The notes under the pieces were generated by a model that was given only the letters and a program-made list of their open reading frames with translations, did not search any database and was not told where the DNA came from. Positions 45,322-53,392 of a stretch of 64,000 nt of DNA are shown in pieces. Numbering within the stretch: position 1 is the first letter of the stretch; each line of letters opens with the position of its first letter. The stretch comes from Pseudomonas baltica (GTDB lineage Bacteria; Pseudomonadota; Gammaproteobacteria; Pseudomonadales; Pseudomonadaceae), in assembly GCF_031880315.1 (NCBI RefSeq), contig NZ_CP134771.1, positions 1,736,001 to 1,800,000 on the forward strand, given 5' to 3'. The position numbers and the translations under genes were made by a program.

Positions 45322-45588
45322 TTAGCCTTGCTGGCAACCGTTACCCATCACACGGTATTCAATCTTGTGTTCCTGACCCTGATGGTCGAAATAAGTCATG
45401 GTGACGGGCACCACACCGCACACATCCGGAACCGGTGAAACATCAACGACCTTGGCGATATCCAGCTTGGTACCGTAGGTATATTCGGTAACCGCCAACT
45501 TACGACTGCTGCCATCAGCTGCCTGAGCAGCGGGCATGCAACCGATAATCGAAAAACCAACAAGAGCGAGAGCAGCGATACTTTTCAT
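45322..45588 (-). CDS. DUF2790-family small exported protein
   Basis: 88 residues. Sec signal MKSIAALALVGFSIIGC with cleavage near AQAAD; the Cys in FSIIGC could also act as a lipobox-like residue, but it is followed by another small-residue cleavage site. The mature part has the DUF2790 pattern: EYTYGTKLDIAKVVDVSPVP, one Cys in PDVCGVVPVTMTY, FDHQGQEHKIEYRVMG and a C-terminal Cys, probably a disulfide. Family common in Pseudomonas, periplasmic, function unknown. AAAGG lies before the ATG at 45588. Confidence 0.83.
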   Translation of the reverse strand: MKSIAALALVGFSIIGCMPAAQAADGSSRKLAVTEYTYGTKLDIAKVVDVSPVPDVCGVVPVTMTYFDHQGQEHKIEYRVMGNGCQQG

Positions 45589-45903
45589 GATCAATGGCCT
45601 TTAGAGCAATCTTACAACCGATTTGCTTCATGTGGCGACTAGGCTTATTAGTTTTTATAAGGACAGTATAGGGTCAAATTAAACAGCTTATTATAGTTTG
45701 ACGATTCACCGCGTCGTAACACGAAGTATCCAGATCTCTTAGAAGACAGTTACTCTTCCGGAGTCCCCTGCGGGTTGTTTTCGTAAGGGATGAACATATC
45801 TTACAAGAATGAAATTTAGATTAAACACATGTTATAGACATGCACTATTACCGTTTCAGCAACAATCGGATACACTCTACCTAAGTCCCAAGGAAGGCCA
45901 GCC
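45589..45903. other. AT-rich divergent intergenic region, 315 bases
   Basis: Markedly richer in A and T than the rest of the window (for example TTATTAGTTTTTATAAGGAC and ATGAAATTTAGATTAAACAC). It is flanked by divergent genes and must hold their promoters. No supported open frame or strong hairpin was seen. Confidence 0.6.
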
Positions 45904-46305
45904 ATGTCCATACCCCAGTACGCTGCGCTGCAAGCCGCTGCTCGCCCACTGCTGAACAAGTTCTACCGCCAACACCGCTCTGCCATGCGCTTGCCCCCGG
46001 ATGCTCAAGGCTGGGTCGCACGTGACGCCGAAATCATCGCTGGCTTGTGCCTGACCCCGGTGGCTCGGGGTCAATGGCTGACGGGTTTGCTGGTGACACC
46101 AGGCTGGCGGGGGCGCGGCGTGGCGCACGCGCTGATCGACGCCTCGATCGCTGCAGGGCCAGTATGGTTGTTCTGTCATCCGCAGTTGCGTGGATTCTAT
46201 GAGCGGGTCGAGTTCGATGTCGCCGAGACACTGCCGCCAGCGCTGGCAGAGCGCCTCAGGCGCTATCAGCAGAGCAAAGAGTTGATTGCGATGCAGCGGG
46301 GGTGA
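45904..46305 (+). CDS. GNAT-family acetyltransferase
   Basis: 133 residues. The acetyl-CoA-binding loop is LLVTPGWRGRGVAHALIDAS (motif A, R-G-x-G-x-A form). The following strand is PVWLFCHPQLRGFYERVEFD (motif B). A small single-domain GNAT; substrate not known. AAGGAAGG lies 7 bases before the ATG. Confidence 0.86.
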   Translation: MSIPQYAALQAAARPLLNKFYRQHRSAMRLPPDAQGWVARDAEIIAGLCLTPVARGQWLTGLLVTPGWRGRGVAHALIDASIAAGPVWLFCHPQLRGFYERVEFDVAETLPPALAERLRRYQQSKELIAMQRG

Positions 46306-46324
46306 GGGTGGTGTCCCCCGATTG

Positions 46325-46398
46325 CCTCTTCGCGGGCGGAGCCGCTCCCATCCAACCCACGGCTCTTGTGGGAGCGAGCGCCGCCCCGCGAAAGGGCC
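46325..46398. repeat. REP pair between GNAT and def genes
   Basis: CCTCTTCGCGGGCGGAGCCG and TGTGGGAGCGAGCGCCGCCC then CGCGAAAGGGCC, a variant inverted pair between convergent genes. Confidence 0.82.
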
Positions 46399-46410
46399 GG
46401 CAGCGACGAT

Positions 46411-46950
46411 TCAATCGTCGGCGTTGGGATCGAGCCCTGGAAATAACACCTCGGTGAACCCGAACCGGGTGAAGTCGCGAATGCGCGACGGATACAACCG
46501 GCCGATCAAGTGATCGCATTCGTGTTGCACCACACGCGCATGAAATCCATGGGCTACACGCTGAATGGGTCGCCCCTGCGGATCGACCCCTTCATAGCGA
46601 ATGTGCTGATAACGCTCGACTACACCGCGCAAGCCAGGCACCGACAAGCACCCTTCCCAGCCCTCTTCCACAGTCGGACTCAGCGGCGTGATCAACGGGT
46701 TGAGCAACACGGTCTGCGGCACCGGCTCGGCTTCTGGGTAACGCTCACTGCGCTCGAAACCAAATATCACCAACTGCATGTCGATGCCGATCTGCGGCGC
46801 GGCAAGACCGACGCCACCGACATGCTCCATGGTTTCGAACATATCGGCGATCAGCGCATCGAGCTCCTCGGTACCGATCAAGGCTTCAGGCACGGGTGGG
46901 GCGATTCGCAGCAGACGCTCGTCACCCATTTTCAGAATGTCGCGGATCAT
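46411..46950 (-). CDS. def: Peptide deformylase
   Basis: 179 residues, cytosolic metalloenzyme that removes the N-formyl group from new proteins. Motif 1 [10 protein letters not shown] at 46-55, motif 2 EGCLSVPG with metal ligand Cys101, motif 3 QHECDHL with His143, Glu144 and His147. All three are intact. The start ATG at 46950 overlaps the stop of the YihY gene by ATGA, and GGAAG lies 9 bases upstream. It is not next to fmt, so it is probably a second deformylase; Pseudomonas often has more than one. Confidence 0.93.
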   Translation of the reverse strand: MIRDILKMGDERLLRIAPPVPEALIGTEELDALIADMFETMEHVGGVGLAAPQIGIDMQLVIFGFERSERYPEAEPVPQTVLLNPLITPLSPTVEEGWEGCLSVPGLRGVVERYQHIRYEGVDPQGRPIQRVAHGFHARVVQHECDHLIGRLYPSRIRDFTRFGFTEVLFPGLDPNADD

Positions 46951-47912
46951 CGGGTCATGCTTCCGGTTGGAGGGGGCGGCGCAACAGGAGATGGGCTGTG
47001 CGTGTGGCCCAATACTGTGGCATGTTTTTCCTCCATTGGCGCGTCTGCGTCCTTCTGACCCTTGGCCTTGCCCTCCGTCGACATATGCTCGATCACGGCA
47101 TTCATTTCTGCCCCCAGCAACAGCACCGCCGAGGAAATATAGAAATACAGCAGCAGGACAATGATCGCGCCGATGCTGCCATACATGGCATTGTAATCGG
47201 CGAATGTCTTCACATAGAAGGCGAAGCCCAGTGATGCGATGATCCAGATCACCACCGCCAACACAGAACCAGGGGTGATGAAGCGAAACTCCTGCTTCAC
47301 GTCGGGCAGCACGTAATACATCAGCGCCACGGCCACCATCATCAAAATGATGATCACGGGCCACCGGGCGATGGTCCATAACGTGACGACTATGTCTTCG
47401 AGGCCGATCTGCGCAGCGATCCAGTTCATCACTTGCGGCCCCAATACCATCAGGGCCGCCGCCGCCAGCAACATGCCAGCAATTCCGACGGTATACAGTA
47501 CGGACAACGGCAGACGCTTCCAGACCGGGCGCTCTTCCGGAACATCGTAAGCGGCGTTCATCGCGCTCATCAGCAGGCGGATACCCGCCGACGCACTCCA
47601 CAGCGCGACGACGATACCCACCGACAACAAGCCACTCTTGGAAGTCTGTAATTGGTCGATCACCGGATTGACCAGATCCAGCGCCTGAGGCGGCAAGACC
47701 ATCCCCGCCTGCATGCGCAGCCAGGAGAAGAAATCAGGCAAATGCAGGAAACCGATCAAGGCGATCAGAAAGAGGATGAATGGGAACAGTGAGAACAGCA
47801 TCTGATAGGCCAATGCCGAGGCATAGGTCGACATCTCGTCGTCGACGAACTCTTTGACCGTCCTGACCATGACCTGGCCCAACGACAAATTACGTAATGT
47901 GGGGAAAATCAT
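46947..47912 (-). CDS. YihY/UPF0761-family inner membrane protein
   Basis: 321 residues, about six membrane segments. Pattern of the YihY family: [60 protein letters not shown]. Once called ribonuclease BN, but that activity belongs to another protein; function unknown. The last ~40 residues are hydrophilic and proline-rich. AAAGGAG lies 5 bases before the ATG at 47912. It is translationally coupled to def. Confidence 0.9.
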   Translation of the reverse strand: MIFPTLRNLSLGQVMVRTVKEFVDDEMSTYASALAYQMLFSLFPFILFLIALIGFLHLPDFFSWLRMQAGMVLPPQALDLVNPVIDQLQTSKSGLLSVGIVVALWSASAGIRLLMSAMNAAYDVPEERPVWKRLPLSVLYTVGIAGMLLAAAALMVLGPQVMNWIAAQIGLEDIVVTLWTIARWPVIIILMMVAVALMYYVLPDVKQEFRFITPGSVLAVVIWIIASLGFAFYVKTFADYNAMYGSIGAIIVLLLYFYISSAVLLLGAEMNAVIEHMSTEGKAKGQKDADAPMEEKHATVLGHTHSPSPVAPPPPTGSMTR

Positions 47913-48097
47913 AGCGTCTCCTTTCGCCTCGCCTTGTCGAGCAGCGGCTTGAATACAACGGGGCATCTGGCACCCCCTTCACTCGCCACGACAACGTGAA
48001 CGCTTTTGATCAGTCAACGCGCGCGGCCAATGCCTTGCGGCGCGCCGACGTTACCCTATCTTGATGCGCGGGGCCAATTCGCTACCCGCTGACAGCG

Positions 48098-48156
48098 CAA
48101 CGGCCATCCGTGGATGACCGTTGATAGTGCTACAGCTCACCGGAGCGCATCCGGTG
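48098..48156. other. Two hairpins in the csbD/yihY gap
   Basis: CAACGG (48098-48103) pairs with CCGTTG (48118-48123). CACCGGA (48138-48144) pairs with TCCGGTG (48150-48156). The second is 13 bases after the csbD stop on the minus strand and may end that transcript, but neither has a T-run. Confidence 0.45.
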
Positions 48157-48168
48157 TCGGCGTGCGCC

Positions 48169-48351
48169 TTAATGCTTCTTGCTCACAGTATCTTTGACCT
48201 TGCCGACGGTTTTCTGTGCTTCGCCTTTGCGTTCCTGCACTTTACCTTCAGCTTGCATCTTGGCGCTGCCAGTGGCTTTGCCGACGCCTTGCTTGACGTT
48301 ACCGACTGCTTCGTTTACCGCACCTTTCACTTTATCTTTAGTGCCACTCAT
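48169..48351 (-). CDS. CsbD-family stress protein
   Basis: 60 residues, hydrophilic and helical: MSGTKDKVKGAVNEAVGN and QAEGKVQERKGEAQKTVGKV, the CsbD pattern. Abundant general-stress proteins of unknown mechanism. AGGAG lies just before the ATG at 48351. Confidence 0.9.
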   Translation of the reverse strand: MSGTKDKVKGAVNEAVGNVKQGVGKATGSAKMQAEGKVQERKGEAQKTVGKVKDTVSKKH

Positions 48352-48552
48352 GGTGTTTCTCCTAATGAGATCGAAGTGTCTTAATCGACATAAGGTTGAC
48401 TGCAACGCAGGCGAGAGAGTTTCAATTTTTACTGCAACCGTTCATCGGCGCGCCTGAAAAAATCGTCCGGGGCTTTATATTCAAAGGTTTTGCCACCAGA
48501 ATAGGCGCCAGTTCAGGCATGTGCCCGTGCGTCATTTTTTTACAGGTTTTCC

Positions 48553-48933
48553 ATGAAGCTCGATAAACCCCAGGCCATCGTTCGCCGCAACGAACAACTC
48601 GGCGGCGCAGTGCTCGGCGTCAATAACTGCCATTTTTCCGTTCTCGACAAGCGCCGCAACATCTGGTGGTTCGATATCCCGGTGGCACGCTTGCAGATTG
48701 GCCAGTACGAGTGGATTCACCTGCTGATGCACGATCCGCTGACTGATCGCCTGGTTCATGCCAAGGTGCCGACAAAAGTCATGCGCGAGGGGCTTGAAGG
48801 TTTGGTGGTGCGCAACGCCGGCAAGCGCAAATCGACGGTGAGCCTGGAGTTGAGCGCCGACAAGGATTCCTTCCTCAAGGACGTCCGGCCGCTGAGCAGC
48901 AATATGGGCTTCGCGTCTTTCGTGCAGGATTGA
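48553..48933 (+). CDS. Conserved hypothetical protein
   Basis: 126 residues, no signal or membrane segment. Strands such as AVLGVNNCHFSVLDKRRNIW and KSTVSLELSADKD suggest a compact beta-rich protein. I do not recognise a family. ATG at 48553 follows ACAGG. It stands alone between csbD and a REP pair. Confidence 0.75.
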   Translation: MKLDKPQAIVRRNEQLGGAVLGVNNCHFSVLDKRRNIWWFDIPVARLQIGQYEWIHLLMHDPLTDRLVHAKVPTKVMREGLEGLVVRNAGKRKSTVSLELSADKDSFLKDVRPLSSNMGFASFVQD

Positions 48934-48967
48934 TACCGAGATTCCGATAGTTGCGCTGTGGCTGATG

Positions 48968-49052
48968 ACCTCTTCCCGAGCAACTTCGGCTCCCTCAGTG
49001 CCCGCCGCACCTGAGCTTGCACTTGTGGGAGCGAGGCTTGCCCGCGAAGGGC
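48968..49052. repeat. REP pair
   Basis: CCTCTTCCCGAGCAACTTCG (diverged) and TGTGGGAGCGAGGCTTGCCC then GCGAAGGGC, inverted, between two convergent genes. Confidence 0.78.
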
Positions 49053-49053
49053 T

Positions 49054-49458
49054 TCACTCGGTCGCACGCCGAGCGATGAACACGCCCGCAGCCGCGCTCA
49101 GAGCCGAGATGACCACGCCCCAAGCCATGTCAATGGCAACCAGCGCGCCGGGCCACCCGGTCAGCGTCGCCCAATTGCTCAGGTCGTAAGTGCCATAGGC
49201 GATCAGGCCGAGCAAGGCGCCGCTGCTCAGCGCTCGCCCCAGGCGCCCGCTGAGCAGCCCCGGCAACACCGCAAAATATGCAACGCCCAGCGGATACAGC
49301 AGATAGAACAGCAGCGCTGGCAGCCACCGTGGTTGATCGAGCATCAACGGCCCGAGCATGGCCTTGTAGGTGGGGCCCATCAACACCCCGAGCCACAATC
49401 CATCGAGGATGATCAGCGCCAGCAAGGCACCCAGATAGGCAAGGGCGAAACGTTTCAT
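49054..49458 (-). CDS. DUF2177-family membrane protein
   Basis: 134 residues, four membrane segments. Pattern LALIILDGLWLGVLMGPTYK, PALLFYLLYPLGVAYFAVLP, LIAYGTYDLSNWATLTGWP and IDMAWGVVISALSAAAGVFI identifies DUF2177. Function unknown. The stop is next to a REP copy. Confidence 0.88.
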   Translation of the reverse strand: MKRFALAYLGALLALIILDGLWLGVLMGPTYKAMLGPLMLDQPRWLPALLFYLLYPLGVAYFAVLPGLLSGRLGRALSSGALLGLIAYGTYDLSNWATLTGWPGALVAIDMAWGVVISALSAAAGVFIARRATE

Positions 49459-49541
49459 GGGGAAGCCTCTGTGCGAAGAATTCTGTGTAAAGACAGAAAG
49501 TGGACCTCACACAGGGACTTTCGCTCAACTTACGCGCTGAA

Positions 49542-50378
49542 TCAGCTCAATTCGATGCGATCGGCGTGGATGACGATCTGGCCGTTCTTGTACAACGCGC
49601 CGATGGCCTTCTTGAAGTTGCCCTTGCTGACACCGAACAGATCGGCGATCACCTGCGGCTCGCTCTTGTCGCTCACGGGCAGGCTGCCCTGGTTGTCGCG
49701 CAACTTGCCGAGGATCTTCTCGTTGAGGCTGTCCGCTGCCTGGGCGCCTACCGGCTGCAGGCTCAAGGCGATCTTGCCATCATCGCGCAAGGCTTTGATG
49801 TAGCCGACTTCCTGCTTGCCCGAACGCAGGAACTTGAACACTTCGTTCTTGTGAATCAAGCCCCAGTGCTGGTTGTTGATCACCGCTTTGAAACCCAGAT
49901 CGCTTTCTTCGACCACCAGCAGCTTCACTTCCTGACCCAGGCTGTAGTTGGCGGCGACCTTGTCCAGATAGCGGTCCAGGCGAGCGGTGGCGGTGATGCG
50001 CCGGGTGCGCTTGTCGAGGTAGACGTGCACGACGCAGTAATCGCCCTGCTTGAGCTGGCGCTTTTCTTCGGAATACGGCAGCAGGAGGTCCTTGGGCAGG
50101 CCCCAATCGAGGAACACGCCGATGCTGTTGATTTCCTTGACCTTGAGGCTGGCGAATTCGCCGACTTGAACCTTGGGCTTTTCGGTCGTGGCCAGCAGCT
50201 TGTCTTCGCTGTCGAGGTAGACGAACACGTTGAGCCAGTCCTCGACCTCCGAGGGCGTGTCCTTGGGAATGTACCGATTGGGCAGCAGGATTTCGCCATC
50301 GGCGCCTCCGTCCAGATACAGACCGAAGTCCGTGTGCTTAACCACTTGCAAACTGTTGTAACGCCCAATCAAAGCCAT
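49542..50378 (-). CDS. CvfB-like S1-domain RNA-binding protein
   Basis: 278 residues, cytosolic. Several S1-type OB folds (FGLYLDGGADGEILLPNRYI, EFASLKVKEINSIGVFLDWG, VGYIKALRDDGKIALSLQP) and a C-terminal winged-helix-like part (IADLFGVSKGNFKKAIGALY). This is the CvfB/YitL layout; CvfB affects virulence gene expression in Staphylococcus, and the Pseudomonas role is unknown. Start ATG at 50378 with AGGAT 8 bases upstream; a GTG at 50393 is five codons earlier. Confidence 0.9.
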   Translation of the reverse strand: MALIGRYNSLQVVKHTDFGLYLDGGADGEILLPNRYIPKDTPSEVEDWLNVFVYLDSEDKLLATTEKPKVQVGEFASLKVKEINSIGVFLDWGLPKDLLLPYSEEKRQLKQGDYCVVHVYLDKRTRRITATARLDRYLDKVAANYSLGQEVKLLVVEESDLGFKAVINNQHWGLIHKNEVFKFLRSGKQEVGYIKALRDDGKIALSLQPVGAQAADSLNEKILGKLRDNQGSLPVSDKSEPQVIADLFGVSKGNFKKAIGALYKNGQIVIHADRIELS

Positions 50379-50549
50379 GCTCAAGATCCTCACTGCGAGG
50401 CCGGTATTCTACCCGAGATCGCTGCCGCATGCCTTGCCTGACGAACGGCAACCGTGGCATTCTGGTCCGTTGCGACATTCGGCCACCGGCCACTGGTTAT
50501 TTCGTGTACAATGCCTGGCCAAGTTAATTTTCAAAGGTTAATGGCAGCC

Positions 50550-50729
50550 ATGCGCGTAAAAGCATCCACCACCAAAGCGAAACCAGCTCCGGCCGTCGAG
50601 ACCAGCGAGTCGATCAACGAACAGATCGCTGCGTTTCTGAACAAGGGCGGCGAGATCCAGCAGATCGCCAAAGGTGTGAGCGGCCAGACCTTCACCCCTT
50701 CGCGCCATATCAGCCTCGGCAAGAAGTAA
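50550..50729 (+). CDS. Conserved small hypothetical protein
   Basis: 59 residues, basic at both ends (MRVKASTTKAKPAP and SRHISLGKK) with a helical middle (SINEQIAAFLNKGGEIQQIA). No family name known to me. The ATG at 50550 or the in-frame ATG at 50541 could be the start; AAAGG at 50533-50537 is 12 and 3 bases from them, so neither is ideal. A TACAAT at 50507-50512 is a possible -10. Basic ends suggest nucleic-acid binding, which is inference only. Confidence 0.68.
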   Translation: MRVKASTTKAKPAPAVETSESINEQIAAFLNKGGEIQQIAKGVSGQTFTPSRHISLGKK

Positions 50730-50745
50730 GCTTAAAAGCACCCGA

Positions 50746-50841
50746 GCCTGAATCGAAGTCAGTGGGCAGCGCGAAACGCCCACGGCTTCAGGCGACAAAC
50801 CGTCGCCCGCAACATCCTCTTTTTTGCGACTCGATGTCGCA
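50746..50841 (+). other. Cluster of hairpins upstream of the porin gene
   Basis: GCCTGAA (50746-50752) pairs with TTCAGGC (50787-50793) and encloses GTGGGC (50762-50767)/GCCCAC (50778-50783). GGCGAC (50791-50796) pairs with GTCGCC (50802-50807) and competes with the first stem. A third hairpin is TGCGAC (50825-50830)/GTCGCA (50836-50841), just after a T-run. This may be a terminator for the 50550 gene, a structured leader or a small RNA. Confidence 0.5.
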
Positions 50842-50988
50842 GCCTGCCGAAAAATAGACGAGTGGCGCCCATCTGCGCAGTTCAGAGGGTATGCTTTGCA
50901 CCGTCTAGCTCGGGCCTTTGCGCCCACCTTCACAGACCGCGCCGATCATTGCGCGGCACACTGCGTTCGGCACTACACGGAGTAAGAC

Positions 50989-51714
50989 ATGCTCAGAACC
51001 CGACTTGTTCTGACCGCCACGCTTCTGGCCATACCCTACGCCCATGGGCAGGTTGCCGAGCGCAATCTGGGTGACTTCGATCTCAAGATCGGCACCACGC
51101 CTACGCGCAGCATGGCGGCAGGCCTGGTTCAACCAGCCTCCGTTGGCACCTTGCACGGAGGCCTCGACCTGACTCACGACAGTGGCTTCTATGCGGGCCA
51201 GTGGTCACCCAGTGTCGGACTGACCAGTGACAGCACCCTGGAAATCGACTCGTATGCCGGTTTCAAGCACCCCTTCGACAAGAATCTGGGGATGGGCTAT
51301 GAAGCGGGCATTATCCATTACAGCTATCCCCGTCTCGAGGCCACTGACAGCCATGAGTTCTACGCGGGCCTGAAAGTGCTCGACACACGCTTCGGCGCTG
51401 CCTTCAACGAAGCCGTCGACAGCCGTAACAGCACCCTTTTCGCGAGCCTGCACGGTTTACCGCTGCTGGATGTCGACATGAGCTTCAAGGTTACCAACCA
51501 CCAGCTCGACTCCCCGTACATACTGGGCTCCGGTGGCCAGGTGGCCAGCTTCAATGATTGGTCGCTGCAGCTTTCCAAACCGTGGAAAGGCGTCAACCTG
51601 GACTTCATCTACAGCGATTCGAGCCTGCGTGGCGAAGATTGCTCGGCGTACTCGGGGCACAACCCGCAGTGTGAAGGGGTGTTCACGGTTCAGGCCGTCC
51701 GCGCGTTCTTTTGA
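50989..51714 (+). CDS. TorF-family putative porin
   Basis: 241 residues. Sec signal (LVLTATLLAIPYAHG) and alternating amphipathic strands (GGLDLTHDSGFYAGQW, STLEIDSYAGFKHPF, MGYEAGIIHYSYP) ending in a C-terminal Phe (VQAVRAFF), the mark of outer-membrane beta-barrels. This is the pattern of the small TorF-type putative porins. Next to the nitrate module, it may serve anion entry, which is inference from position. Confidence 0.82.
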   Translation: MLRTRLVLTATLLAIPYAHGQVAERNLGDFDLKIGTTPTRSMAAGLVQPASVGTLHGGLDLTHDSGFYAGQWSPSVGLTSDSTLEIDSYAGFKHPFDKNLGMGYEAGIIHYSYPRLEATDSHEFYAGLKVLDTRFGAAFNEAVDSRNSTLFASLHGLPLLDVDMSFKVTNHQLDSPYILGSGGQVASFNDWSLQLSKPWKGVNLDFIYSDSSLRGEDCSAYSGHNPQCEGVFTVQAVRAFF

Positions 51715-51817
51715 TGTGGGCGGATGGCTTCTTCGCCCCACTACATATTTGGCATCAAGCTGGTATAGGCTGTAACGAGCAGACACAGCCCTCCCACCTC
51801 GACACAAGACCGCCGCC

Positions 51818-53095
51818 ATGCCCGACCGTCAGATGCCGCCCGCCCTGCGTTTCATGCTTGCCGCACGCCGAATCGAGCTGGAGGGCCTTGAAGGCCTTGC
51901 CGTCACCTGCGAGCTGGTCACGCGCATCAGCGAATTGATCCACGCCCTGCAACGCGAACGCGGCTATACCAATCTGTATCTGGCCCAGCTCAGCGATGCC
52001 CACCGGGTCTACCTCGATCACCTCAGCGACGACGCTCTGGAGATCGAGCGGGTGGTGCGCGAGCGCTTCGACAGCATGGATCTGGAATCCAACAGCGCCA
52101 CCGATCGGGCCCGCCTGTTCAACCGGATCGCCCATGTGCTGCACGGCCTCGACGAGCTGCCCGGCCTGCGCCGGCGAATTCGCGACCAGATGCTGGAGCC
52201 TGGGGATGCCACAGTAGCGTTCACGCGCATGATCGGCGGCTTGCTGGCCGTGGTGTTCGAAGCCGCCGACACGGCCGCCGATCCGCTTATCACTCGGGTG
52301 CTGGTGGCCATGTTCAATTTCATGCAGGGCAAGGAACTGGCCGGTCAGGAACGCGCGTGCGGCGTAGGCGGCTTTTCCCAAGGGTTTTTCGACGCCCCAC
52401 GGCGCGATCGAATGGAGCAACTCGCCCACAGCCAGGAGCGCTGCTTTGAAACCTTTCTCGATTTCGCCGATGACCGGGCCCGGGAAATGTGGTTCAACAC
52501 AGCCACCGGCGACGTCAACGCCAAGCAGGCACGCATGCGCGCCATGGCGCTGCGCACCTCGGAAAAGGACAAGGTCTCGCCGGAGCTGTCCGAGCTCTGG
52601 TTCGACGTCTGCACCGAGCGCATGGATGCTTTCAAGGGTGTCGAAAATCATATTTCTACCTTGCTCCACAGCAGTTGCCACCGTGGCATCCAGCACGCCC
52701 GCGCCGACCTCGACAACCACCGCGAGCTGCTCAAACGCCTGGGCAGCCTGGAACGCCGCGACGAAGGCGAGTTCAGCAAACTGTTCAATGTCCACGCCAG
52801 CGACCTCGGCGGCAATGGTCATGACACCTTGGGCCCGCACCTCAGCCGCTCGGTGCTGGACCTGCTGCAAGCCCAGACCCAGCGCCTGGTCACTGCCACC
52901 GAGCAACTCGACGAGGCGCGCGAGGCACTGAACGAGCGGCGGGTGGTCGAGCGCGCGAAAAAACTGTTGATGGAGGAATATCAGGTCACTGAAAGCCAGG
53001 CCTACGTGCGCTTGCGCAAGACCGCCATGGAGCGCGGCGAGCGCCTGGTGGATGTCGCGCAGAATCTGCTCAATCTTGCCGCACGGCGGCGCTGA
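51818..53095 (+). CDS. nasR: Nitrate-sensing antiterminator, NIT-ANTAR protein
   Basis: 425 residues. The N-terminal ~300 residues are an all-helical NIT (nitrate/nitrite sensing) domain, with ELIHALQRERGYTNLYLAQL as the typical first helix. The last ~55 residues are an ANTAR RNA-binding domain (LNERRVVERAKKLLMEEYQV, SQAYVRLRKTAMERGERLVD). In Klebsiella NasR, nitrate binding lets ANTAR bind two hairpins in the leader of the nitrate operon and prevents termination. Here the leader at 53096-53392 ends in an intrinsic terminator directly before the nitrate-binding protein gene, which fits. No strong ribosome-binding site is seen at the ATG 51818. Confidence 0.87.
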   Translation: MPDRQMPPALRFMLAARRIELEGLEGLAVTCELVTRISELIHALQRERGYTNLYLAQLSDAHRVYLDHLSDDALEIERVVRERFDSMDLESNSATDRARLFNRIAHVLHGLDELPGLRRRIRDQMLEPGDATVAFTRMIGGLLAVVFEAADTAADPLITRVLVAMFNFMQGKELAGQERACGVGGFSQGFFDAPRRDRMEQLAHSQERCFETFLDFADDRAREMWFNTATGDVNAKQARMRAMALRTSEKDKVSPELSELWFDVCTERMDAFKGVENHISTLLHSSCHRGIQHARADLDNHRELLKRLGSLERRDEGEFSKLFNVHASDLGGNGHDTLGPHLSRSVLDLLQAQTQRLVTATEQLDEAREALNERRVVERAKKLLMEEYQVTESQAYVRLRKTAMERGERLVDVAQNLLNLAARRR

Positions 53096-53392
53096 AGCGG
53101 CCCAGGGTTGCGCCGTTGAAGTGCAGCGTGCTCCTGCAGTGTGCGGCGCAAACCGGATCGATGGCTCGGCATCGCCCATGCTGGCGCCCTACAAACCCAT
53201 GATTTAAAAGGTTTAGTTTCAGAGCATTCGTTCATCCTTCTCGCTGGCACACATTCTGCTTTGTGTTGATCAGGCCGCACGACACGGGCCTCTCAATCGA
53301 ATACAGGACAACGGCGTCCATTCTTCTTGCGGCAGCATTGCCCATCAAGAGTGGTCGCCGTTTTTTTATGCGCGTCATTTGGGGAATCGACG
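53096..53392 (+). promoter_or_regulatory. Leader of the nitrate transport operon with candidate antitermination hairpins
   Basis: Between nasR and the transporter gene the RNA can form hairpins upstream of a strong terminator (53310-53367). Candidates are ACACA (49-53 of block 53200)/TGTGT at 53249-53266, AGGCC/GGCCT at 53272-53291, and CGATG/CATCG with a six-base loop near 53160-53175. I could not match the ANTAR consensus loop (A at 1, G at 4) with certainty. Confidence 0.6.
53310..53367 (+). terminator. Leader terminator before the nitrate-binding protein gene
   Basis: ACGGCGtCCATTCTT (53311-53325) pairs with AAGAGTGGtCGCCGT (53347-53361) with one T-T mismatch and one wobble. An inner hairpin GGCA/TGCC lies at 53331-53342, and seven T follow (53361-53367). 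It lies 25 bases before the ATG, so it must be passed for expression of the operon. Confidence 0.88.
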
